A DNA stretch of 64,000 nucleotides from Heterodera schachtii. Taxonomy: Eukaryota > Nematoda > Chromadorea > Rhabditida > Heteroderidae. Within the stretch, counting starts at the first letter, position 1; each line of letters opens with the position of its first letter. Location: NCBI GenBank assembly GCA_023374025.1, contig SIJG01000096.1, forward strand, positions 448,216-512,215. Reading direction: 5' to 3'. The position numbers and the translations under genes were made by a program. Of this stretch, positions 56,790-64,000 are shown piece by piece. The notes under the pieces are model-generated. The model saw only the letters and a list, made by a program, of their open reading frames with translations. It made no database searches and was not told the DNA's origin.

Positions 56790-57110
56790 CCAGGTGTTGA
56801 GCTAGTGCGCCAAGAATAGGCACTAATATTGCTCCTAATGTTATACCACTTCCCTTTGTAGCCTTTTTCTCGCAGTCTTTTCGCTACGCGAGCGTGCAAT
56901 TGCACGATAATAGTCCACTTATTCGGCCAACCGTTTCCTTGGCTTATGTTTAGGCTGAAATTGAATTTTAATATGTTTGCACAAATTTCAACAAGTCCTA
57001 ATATTTGTTCGGCTGTTGCGTCTCGCAGAAGGATGTTTTTCTTTTTTTCCGATTTCGTAGAGGCGATTTTTTTTTAAATTCTGCGTTTTCACTTATAAGG
57101 AAAATTACAG
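56790..57110 (-). pseudogene. Possible Maverick minor virion (pX-like) protein, frameshifted
   Basis: Minus frame with ILLRDATAEQILGLVEICAN then ILKFNFSLNIS; upstream, in another frame, SENAEFKKKSPLRNRKKRK precedes a poly-A9 run; downstream a third frame reads GAILVPILGALAQHLVEKI toward the Merlin insertion point. A helical segment, then a Gly/Ala/Leu-rich tail, recalls the small pX-like proteins of Mavericks. Shifts occur at homopolymers. The assignment is weak. Without the Merlin the last frame would stop a few bases further on. Confidence 0.3.
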
Positions 57111-57137
57111 ATTTTCTCAACCTTTTATACCCTTTCT

Positions 57138-57753
57138 TTATTCAATTGGTAGGTACACCTCACGCTGTTCATCTGGGAAACTTTTAGTTGTTAAACGTTC
57201 AGACTCGGGCGCATTAGGATGCATATTTATAACCAAGTAGCTGAATGGTTCGCTGGTTGCATCGTTGTATGTCTCCATAAAATAGTTTAGCCTCTTCGGA
57301 AACAATTGAGAGCCCACCGTTCTGACCTGAAGTTGACCAGAAGGATTCCGGGTTAAAACCAAATAATGGCTGTTGGCTCTTGCGGTACGAATATTGCGTC
57401 CAAAGAGACTTTGTGTTACAAAAATCACACTTACATCCCTGTTATGGGAGCCTCGGGTGAACAATAAATCCAAAAAAATCGTTATTTACGCTCAGCATCA
57501 GGTCGTCCAGGATTAAAAGCAGGGGTTTAGGCATACTTTGAACCAACGTTTGGGTCGGTACCCCATTATGTGTCTCAATTCCTTGTTTCATTAACCCGAT
57601 TACAGAATCGTTCATCTCGGAATAACAATAGAGTATTTTTACAGGAGGCGGTGCGATTAGCAAGCTGTAATGTTTTAAAAGTTTCAATAGCCAATGAGTT
57701 TTTCCACTTCCCGTAGCGCCGGATAAAATTAATGTAAACGGTGCGTTGAACAT
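57138..57753 (-). pseudogene. Maverick-type packaging ATPase (A32-like), frameshifted
   Basis: Two minus-strand frames. 57753-57442: starts MFNAPFTLILSGATGSGKTH, with Walker A GATGSGKT at residues ~11-18 and Walker B LLLILDDL near residue 82. 57473-57138: contains FTRGSHNRDVSVIFVTQ, the conserved downstream (sensor-like) motif of this family, then a region with NSHYLVLTRNPSG. The frames meet in a T7 run at about 57472-57478, so one base separates a gene that would otherwise be ~205 residues. The family moves DNA into virions in Mavericks and related large DNA viruses. Whether the shift is real decay or a homopolymer error is open. Confidence 0.75.
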
Positions 57754-57794
57754 TTTTATAAAATTTCTTTGTGCTTTTTTTGCTTACAAATATC

Positions 57795-57807
57795 CCTTTA
57801 TATAGGC
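57795..57807 (-). promoter_or_regulatory. TATA box of the ATPase gene
   Basis: On the minus strand CCTATATAAAGGG lies ~45 bases upstream of the ATG at 57753, a normal core-promoter distance. Confidence 0.45.
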
Positions 57808-57884
57808 AAAAGGGAGAATGTCGCCTGCATCCCCTCTCCCGTCCATTTTTGACTCTTGCGACACTTTTTTATTACTACATAACT

Positions 57885-58250
57885 GACAAATATCCTTTTT
57901 CGGGATGACTATGTCCTCGGTCAATTGGTTGTGCGATGGATTTGACCTCTTGGGTTCGAATCCCCCTCCCGTTGGTGAATTATTTAATCGATTTTAAATT
58001 ATATTATATATAATTGCTAATTATCCTTTTTCGGATAACTGTATCGTTGGCCCAGTTGTAGTGCTTTGGATTCGACCTCTTGGGTTCGAGTCCCTCTTCC
58101 TCTGGATGAATTAATTTAATTAATCCTCTCATGGATTTGGACCTCGGCACCTGGGACAAAATCATAAAGAACAAAAACGGGTGTTTTTTTAAGCAGGGGC
58201 AGGGGTCTGGACCCCGGCCCCTGGGACCTTATACTACTTTCAATCCCCAA
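57885..58250 (+). repeat. Two tRNA-like SINE-style repeats
   Basis: Copy 1 (57885-57995) and copy 2 (57998-58250) both begin AATATCC/AATTATCC hairpin CCTTTTTCGG, carry an A-box-like segment and a B-box (GGTTCGAATCC or GGTTCGAGTCC), and copy 2 ends with GGTCTGGACCCCGGCCCCTG and CTTATACTAC. A third copy is at 61921-62166. Stems are incomplete, so not tRNA genes. Confidence 0.5.
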
Positions 58251-58335
58251 CATAACAGAAACTTTTTTAATGTTTTCTTTACATTATTTCAATTAAAATT
58301 TAATTAATAAAATAGTTTAACTTAAAAATTATTAG

Positions 58336-59390
58336 TTTTTCTTTTTTTAAATAGTCTAAAACCACCAATTAACCAAATATTTAGTCATTTTTTGACAAAT
58401 TCTGTCAACATATTACACTTAAAATTTTTCCGGCGGCGCCTATCGGCACCGCCGGACCACGCCCCCAATGTTCCCAAAAGTTTTTTTTGAAAAACCACGC
58501 CACAAAAAGAGCGATTTAAAAGCAAAAAATTTAAGAAATTGTTAATTTAGTTAAAATTCCAGAATTATATGACTCACAAGGGAACATTCCGACTGTGACT
58601 AGGAAATTGCATATAAACGATATACCATTGGATAGAACAGGATCGACTTCTAGTGTGAATTTTTAATTTTAGCGGTGCATTTTACCTGCTTCAAAAATTA
58701 GAAGTTTTGGCTGTGTGTTCACATAAAATTAGTGGCTCAGTTGGTTATACTTCTAATTTTGGGGGTCTGGTTTCGAATCCAACGTAAAAATAAATAATTT
58801 TAATTAAATTTTTAGCAAATTAAAAATTTAGAAAATACATTTTTAAATATGAAAAATGCATTAAAATTATTTCTTTGCCTAAAATAAATGTAATCAGTCA
58901 TTGTAAAGTGGAGAAAAACCGATATAATGTGAAAAAAGTTGAAAATGAGCCCTCAAGCACAAAATTTTGACTTTTGAGGCCCTATAACTTTTGAAGCAGG
59001 TAAAATGCACCGCTAAAATTAAAAATTCACACTAGCAGTCGACCCTGCTCTATCCAATGGTATATCTCCCGGTCCCCGACGAAAATCGAGGTCCCGGTTC
59101 CCGGGCAAGAATATTTCAGAAAGATATTAAACAAACTATAAATAAAAAGATAAAATAAATAATAATTTATTTATCTAACTTAAGTAATAGCTTTATTCCT
59201 ATTTTAACTTTTCAATTAACTATAATTAATTAATATTTACAACTTTTATCTTATATTAAACAATCAAATTAAAAATGTTTTTTTTTGTTTTGGCATTAGT
59301 CATCAAAATGGGCGTTATTAAAAAACCATCATCAGAGATATGACATTTTTAGTGTCTTTTATCAATTACTTTTATAAAATCAATAATTTT
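58336..59390 (-). repeat. Right inverted arm
   Basis: Inverted copy of 53048-54122. Arm flanks and MITE terminal variants are inverted as expected, but the interior of the MITE (58623-59062) runs in the same direction as in the left arm. Confidence 0.7.
58623..59062 (+). mobile_element. Second copy of the 440-bp TA-flanked MITE
   Basis: Same structure as 53391-53830. Its end variants (AGAACAGGATCGACTTC left, CAGTCGACCCTGCTC right) mirror the left-arm copy, while its core is unflipped. Confidence 0.55.
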
Positions 59391-59800
59391 TTAAAATTTT
59401 CCTAAGAATAATGTAAAAATTCACTCCGAACGAAAATTTTCTGCGACTACCGAATTGCCATTTAAGGACATTCGGTAGAAAAAAATTTTGTGTTTGGGTT
59501 TAGTATATTGATTTTATTTTCGAAAACGCTTAAAGCAAATTCCGTGGCCAAATTCAATAATTAAACTTTTCGCAAATTCTGTAACCCACCGGCAAGTTAT
59601 TTGACGGATCGTCCAGCAATTTTTTTCTACAGTCGTCGATTGTCCAGCAACCAAATTTTGTTGTTTTGACCACCGCTACTCTGTTGAGCAATTATTGTTC
59701 ATGTTGTCCATCGACGGTTTGTAAAAAAATACTATTTTCACTGCTTGCTTAAGAGAGAATGCGGCACATAGGCGAATTCAATGTCTTTTATATGCTGAAT
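59391..59800. other. Intergenic, moderately A+T-rich
   Basis: No coding frame or repeat identified; composition becomes GC-richer towards 59800. Confidence 0.4.
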
Positions 59801-59804
59801 TCAT

Positions 59805-60110
59805 CGCCCCAGGCAAAATGCTAATTTAGAGATCAGTTGCCCCCTGGGCATTAAATTCCGCTTTTCATTGGGGTCATTTTGGATTCGGAAATGCTTTATT
59901 GCCCCAGGCACAATGGTCAATTAAAGAAAGATCAATTGCCCCCTGGGCATTAAATTCCGCTTTTCCTTGGGGGTCATTTTGGATCCGGAAATGCTTTATC
60001 GCCCCAGGAAAATGGTCATATAGTCGGAGTCTCCTGGCAATAAATGCTTTATTGCCTCAGGCAAAACGGTCATTCAAAGATCAAATGAGACTTAAATTCC
60101 GCTTTCGTAG
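59805..60110. repeat. ~100-bp minisatellite with GCCCCAGG/CCTGGGC dyads
   Basis: A unit containing TTGCCCCCTGGGCATTAAAT, GGGGTCATTTTGGAT and GGAAATGCTTTATTGCCCCA recurs at a ~99-base period, two good copies and a diverged third. The ORF across it (59899-60132) is a repeat frame. Confidence 0.6.
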
Positions 60111-60534
60111 TGATCAATTGTCTGGAACTTGACATTTGCGCGTTTGATTAATCGTTATAGCAAACTTCCATCGTCGAATTTTAAAATCCGCGATCATATC
60201 TCCGACTACTATTCGCGCATGCTTCGCAACATTGCTTTTTGAACTACGAATGCGCGTGTGTAGAAAGGTCAGCCGTTCCGCGTTTTTAGTCTTTAAAAAA
60301 GGTAGACACTTCCTCCTTTTGTGCCGCCTACTTAAGCCAATGGCAGACCATTGTGTAGATGCTTACCGCTTCTTCCAGCGCCTTCATGATGCGCGCGGGG
60401 GTAGGCGTCTTGCGCCTACCCCCAACGCTTCCATTTTTATGATAGGCGGAACCCACCCTTGCGTATGTTCAGTTCGTAAATTTCAATCTTATCCGCATAT
60501 TACAGTAACAGACAGTATATTATCCCCCTCAAAA

Positions 60535-61496
60535 ATGAATGCCAACAACTACAGCGCTGTCAACGGTCCGGCACAAGCAAAGCGTGGGCGTAAAAGAGCA
60601 CAACCTGCTGACCTTGAGTTCGAGCGACTGCGCGAAGAAAAGCGGCGAAGGCGGCAGCGCAGAAAGAAAGAAGTACAGCGCCAACGGGCGCTAATTCGGC
60701 TGCGCACTGACTACCGTAATGCCCGAAACGCACTTATGGCAGGTCAATAGCGGATGTCGGTGACAGCAACAAAAACTTTTTTGGCAATTCCCCAAATCGT
60801 GTCAATTGTATTTTTCACCATTAAAATTTAATGCTTAAAATCATAGACGCAAGTGCGTGGCAAACTGTCTGTTCCATTCACATCCGTGGTCAACTATAAG
60901 CCAAATGTACCGATTGTGGTGCCGCCGCCGCTTCTTGTCCAACAAACTGTTGTGCCTCATCTTCCTACTCCTGTTCCTCTGCTACCACGCTCCGACGCTG
61001 TTTCCAGCGTTACTGCTGCTCTCAACTCTAATACCCAATTTGGTAATGCCGTTCGACCATCAACATAATCTTTATTTTTTATTTTTTACTGATGAGCTAG
61101 CTCTTTAGGTCCTATTCTTCACCGGACTCTTGTCACCTCGCCTACGAATCCGCAGCCTGTCCCGCTTTTTCATCGAATTGATGCTCGTCCTACCGATCCA
61201 CGTTTGGGTTTTCAATCTGTTCATCAACCATCTGCTGTTCCGCCGATTGCGTTGCTGTCGCAAATTCCTCCCCCACCACTGCCTCCTTTTCTACAAAAAA
61301 CGCCATCGACCTCCGTCCGACATGTGCTGCTTCGTCGGCAAAGTCACAAAAAAAGACTTATAGTTCAGACGACAGCACATGGTCGGGCGGGAGCGAAGCC
61401 TGCACTTTGCCAAAACGTCGTCTTGTCATCTGCTCAGAGGATGACGGGGAAGAAAAGAAGAAAGAATGAGACAAAAGAGACAGAAAAGAAGAAAGA
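60535..61496 (+). CDS. Very basic protein, probably spliced, unknown
   Basis: ATG at 60535 opens MNANNYSAVNGPAQAKRGRK, then a run of Arg/Lys (EEKRRRRQRRKKEVQRQ) and a helix (RTDYRNARNALMAG) before a GCAG|GTCAAT donor at about 60744. A Pro/Val-rich exon follows from about 60854 (NYKPNVPIVVPPPLLVQQT), with a G|GTAATG donor near 61045. A third exon from about 61109 is Pro-rich (QIPPPPLPPF); near 61300 the best frame shifts and ends with acidic CSEDDGEEKKKE, stop at 61498-61500. The upstream extension of the first frame to 60232 is doubtful. A nucleic-acid-binding role is suggested by charge alone. Codon GC is much higher than in host exons, hinting at a mobile or foreign source. Confidence 0.4.
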
Positions 61497-61530
61497 ATGA
61501 GACAAAAGAGACAAAGGCAGAAAAGGAAAA
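61440..61530. repeat. 32-bp purine tandem repeat
   Basis: AAGAAAGAATGAGACAAAAG repeats twice at the end of the basic-protein gene. Confidence 0.5.
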
Positions 61531-61612
61531 CTTTAAAAATTATGGGCTTTTGGTGATGGTTTTTTTTACATTTTTCATTTAAAATTGTGTTAAATTCAAT
61601 CCACTAATCGAT

Positions 61613-61879
61613 TTGGAAATGTATTCTTTAATTTTCCTTTCTCACTTCCTTCAATTCGGTGCTTTTATCCCCCGTATTCCTCATAATAAGGGCATTTACC
61701 GCTATGTACAAACTCCTCAATTCGTCCCCTCCGCCGTGAGTACATGTCGAGGTCATTTGCCTCGTTCATTCAAGGTAACAACATCCGTCAGTGAGTACAT
61801 CGCCCTTTGCAACCCCTCGCCCGTCGGTGTAAATTTTTTTCTGCACCGTTCGGAATGCTGTCGTCAAATTTATGTATGA
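61613..61879 (+). CDS. Possible ORF, 88 residues
   Basis: ATG at 61613; MEMYSLIFLSHFLQFGAFIP resembles a signal or membrane start; the rest is mixed (RYVQTPQFVPSAVSTCRGHL, HRSECCRQIYV). GC-rich stretch, so an open frame is less surprising. Unknown. Confidence 0.3.
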   Translation: MEMYSLIFLSHFLQFGAFIPRIPHNKGIYRYVQTPQFVPSAVSTCRGHLPRSFKVTTSVSEYIALCNPSPVGVNFFLHRSECCRQIYV

Positions 61880-61920
61880 TTTGGCCTTAGGCGTTGTTCA
61901 GTCCATAGAGAGCAAAAATA

Positions 61921-62166
61921 ATTTAAAATATAGTTGGCAATTATCCTTTTTAGGATGATTGTACGGCTGGTCGATTGGTAGTGATTTGGATTCGCCCTAG
62001 TATTCGGACCCTCCTGCCTGTGGGCGAATAAATTTAATTAAAACCCTCTCTAAGGTGTGGGCTTGGACCCCGGTCCCTGTGACAAAATTCTGGATATAAA
62101 AATGGATGTTTTTTTAAGCAGGGGCAGGTATCTGGACCCCGGCCCCTGGGACCTTATACTACTATT
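61921..62166 (+). repeat. Third tRNA-like SINE-style repeat
   Basis: Shares AATTATCCTTTTT, the tRNA-like middle (diverged B-box TATTCGGACCC), GTTTTTTTAAGCAGGGGCAG and the ending CTGGGACCTTATACTACT with 57998-58250. Confidence 0.5.
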
Positions 62167-62339
62167 GAACCGAAGAGACAAACATTGAAGGCCAGAAGGT
62201 TTAGCCACTACTCAACATAAAATTATGGAGGATTACTTTAAAGGAAATAAATAATTTAATTTTTTTTCTCAAAAATTTTTCATTCCTCACTAATTCCATT
62301 CCCTTCTCTTTTTTCACCAGACCCTCATTCTTACCAGTG

Positions 62340-62477
62340 CTTATTTATTCCCGCCGGGACCGGGACTGACAAAACCAGGACCGGGATTTCTGTTTTTCCA
62401 AAAACCGGGATCGGGACCGGGACCGGGACCTGAAAAAACCGGGAATTCCCGTCCGGTCGCGGTCCTGTGCAACTCTA
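62340..62477 (-). mobile_element. hAT-like end with GGGACC repeats (inverted)
   Basis: Read on the minus strand it begins TAGAGTTGCACAGGACCGC at 62477 and continues with GGTCCC repeats, the same family as 30679. The partner end was not found; possible TSD CTACAAAG at 62478-62485. Confidence 0.45.
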
Positions 62478-62620
62478 CTACAAAGTCTCATTTAAAGAAA
62501 AGTTTTTATTTGATTTTTAGGTAAATTTTAATATTATTATTAATTTTGACTGTAATCTTTTTTGAGATATTTAATAATAATCTTTTTTGTAAATTTCATT
62601 TGGAACTTATTTGTTAATTA

Positions 62621-62755
62621 TTAATTTGCCAACTTATGACTATAATTACATTTATTTAATCTTAATATGAATATTATTCGTAAATTTTTGTAATAAAATA
62701 AACCAATTTTCAAAACAATCTCGCCAATTATTCTCCGTGGTTGAAGAGTGGTCAT
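62621..62755 (-). CDS. Possible small ORF, strand uncertain
   Basis: ATG at 62755, 44 residues: MTTLQPRRIIGEIVLKIGLF, basic, TAA at 62621. The plus strand over the same bases is also open (NYSPWLKSGHRFFGIF). Confidence 0.3.
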   Translation of the reverse strand: MTTLQPRRIIGEIVLKIGLFYYKNLRIIFILRLNKCNYSHKLAN

Positions 62756-63276
62756 CGATTTTTCGGTATTTTTTTTAGTTAGGTAAAGATTGTAAAGAAC
62801 ATTTTAAGAGTACATTTATTATCATTTAGTTTATTCATTATTCGTTCATTGGGTTTTATTCTGTCTATTATATTTAATGAAATTAAAATTTTAAGTTTTT
62901 TAAATTTAGTTAGTATTATCTGCGTTCATTTCTGTTTTATTTTTGTTTACCTCTTGTAAAATCGTAATTATTTCTAATGTCCCTTTTGAGAGCTAAGAAT
63001 TATTGTTTTACATTTCCTTGATTAATTGTTTTTTTGGGATCCAATGAAAAGCATACAATGAAAAGCATAATTTGTCTTATTTTAATTTTAAAAACAATTT
63101 GCCCAAAAGATTATGAGAAATTTTGTAAATAAATTTTTGGAATATTGAAAAAATTTATTCTATCCTAATTCCTTTTTTAAAATTTTCTATAATTATGGTT
63201 TTTTAATTTTACATTTTAGTACTCGATCATGTTCGTTTATGTAGGCTTTAATCTATCAATTTTATTTTATTTTCAG
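62756..63276. other. Non-coding A+T-rich DNA
   Basis: No supported gene; probably intron upstream of the next exon. Confidence 0.4.
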
Positions 63277-63438
63277 ATTAGCTGCCAGATTTGCACTTTA
63301 AATATCCATCTTTTGAGTGATAATTCAAATGCTTTTATTGAAAAAACGAATTGCTTCTGCGTTGAAAAGGTTGCCGGCGATTTGTTCGTGGCATTGACAG
63401 AAAATGGACGCTATTTGGTGAGGAATAGCGATTTTTAG
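63277..63438 (+). CDS. Probable 3'-terminal exon
   Basis: TTATTTTCAG acceptor at 63276, phase 0, 53 codons to TAG. Starts ISCQICTLNIHLLSDNSNAF, with NCFCVEKVAGDLFVALTENG and an RYLVRNSDF end; four Cys and a strand-turn-strand look like a beta-propeller blade. AATAAA at 63493-63502 supports a gene end. Family not recognised. Confidence 0.5.
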   Translation: MSCQICTLNIHLLSDNSNAFIEKTNCFCVEKVAGDLFVALTENGRYLVRNSDF

Positions 63439-63492
63439 AAAACTTTAAATTAAAAATGAGTACAATGAATAAAAATAAAAATTAATATATGT

Positions 63493-63502
63493 AATAAATA
63501 AA
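63493..63502 (+). terminator. Polyadenylation signal
   Basis: AATAAATAAA about 55 bases after the stop of the preceding exon. Confidence 0.4.
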
Positions 63503-64000
63503 GAGTTTTTCAAACAACTAATATTTTGTATAAAGTCATAAATAAAATTAAAAAATATATATAACTTTTTTTCAACATACATTAGTAAATTATTTGGAAT
63601 TTTAATTGAACTTATATAAACCTATTAAAAACAACTTAACATAATTAACATGTTCAGTGAAATGGAATTCTTGCTGATCATTTTCGCATTTTTGATCAAT
63701 TTTTTTAAAACATTTCTCGGTAAAAATGTCAATTATATGAAAAATAAAATATAGATGAATAAATTCATATATAAAGCAAAATTAAAAAATATTGATTAAA
63801 TCCTTTCAAGAATATCATTAAAATAAATTAAAGTCTTACATTTTTAAAGTTAAAACGAAATAATATTTAAAATATTTCTATATAATTACTTCTTCCTACT
63901 ATGCCCAAAAAATTGTTATAATTTTACATTTATAGATTTTCTTTCCGTTCGTTCTCTCGTCTCTGCCAATCTAATAAAAAAATTTACAAATAAAAAACAA
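63503..64000. other. Non-coding A+T-rich DNA
   Basis: No supported feature to the end of the window. Confidence 0.45.

Larger units (their letters stand above)
53048..59390. mobile_element. Maverick/Polinton-like remnant with long inverted arms
   Basis: Arms 53048-54122 and 58336-59390 are inverted copies (~1.06 kb, nearly identical by eye). Between them, after removing the Merlin insertion, ~1.6 kb remains: an ATPase with Walker motifs, a possible minor virion protein and tRNA-like repeats. Long TIRs plus a packaging-type ATPase indicate a Maverick/Polinton, but DNA polymerase B, integrase, protease and major capsid genes are absent, so this is an internal-deletion derivative. The arms also contain older repeats: a hAT GGGACC fragment, a 440-bp MITE and a GGCGCC-family copy. 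Element ends and TSD could not be fixed. Confidence 0.55.

Noticed and set aside
57930..58090. Two tRNA genes
   Set aside because: B-boxes present but T stems have only three pairs and the units sit in longer SINE-like repeats.
61130..61363. 77-codon ORF in another frame of the basic-protein gene
   Set aside because: The Pro-rich alternative frame connects better to the preceding exon.

Overview
Source. The window is eukaryotic. The DNA is extremely A+T-rich and mostly non-coding, exons are short with nematode-like splice sites (TTTTCAG-type acceptors, introns of 40-200 bp), and several DNA-transposon superfamilies are present (Merlin, hAT, a Maverick/Polinton remnant, a TA-flanked MITE) plus an LTR element. 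I infer a nematode, possibly a plant-parasitic tylenchid; nothing in the sequence proves the species. No rRNA, CRISPR array or bacterial operon was seen.

Layout. 1-9 kb: a few host exons (1210-1306, 1603-1653, 3373-3558), an 8-bp-TSD foldback MITE (3801-5125) and one convincing multi-exon host gene on the minus strand (6317-7197, a ~184-residue multi-pass membrane protein). 9-15 kb: hAT-type non-autonomous elements with GC-rich subterminal repeats, a secreted K/E-rich gene broken by frameshifts (11849-12229), a coding island with an in-frame TGA (12548-12719) and a palindromic MITE (14074-14506). 15-31 kb and 35-53 kb: very A+T-rich DNA holding dozens of 40-200-base GC-richer islands that read as exons or tiny ORFs, mainly on the plus strand; the best are listed one by one. 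31056-34721: an LTR retrotransposon with gag and env-like parts but no pol. 38344-38611: a 268-bp hAT MITE. 40757-41316: a Merlin MITE.

53-59.4 kb is a nested mobile complex. Inverted arms of ~1.06 kb enclose remnants of a Maverick-like element (packaging-type ATPase, possible minor virion protein). Into it a complete-looking 2.6-kb Merlin transposon has inserted, with an 8-bp target duplication. That Merlin carries a three-exon transposase gene and, unusually, a secreted saposin-like gene. 59.4-62.2 kb is a GC-richer island with a minisatellite, a gene for a very basic protein and tRNA-like repeats. The window ends with a probable 3'-terminal exon (63277-63438) and its polyadenylation signal.

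Working together. Most of the recognisable content is transposon biology rather than a host pathway. The Merlin transposase could act on the two iteron-TIR MITEs if its binding specificity overlaps theirs; the hAT and LTR copies seen here lack transposase and pol and would depend on genes elsewhere. Exon calls were made by eye from splice motifs and open frames; antisense frames are often open too, so confidences are moderate.
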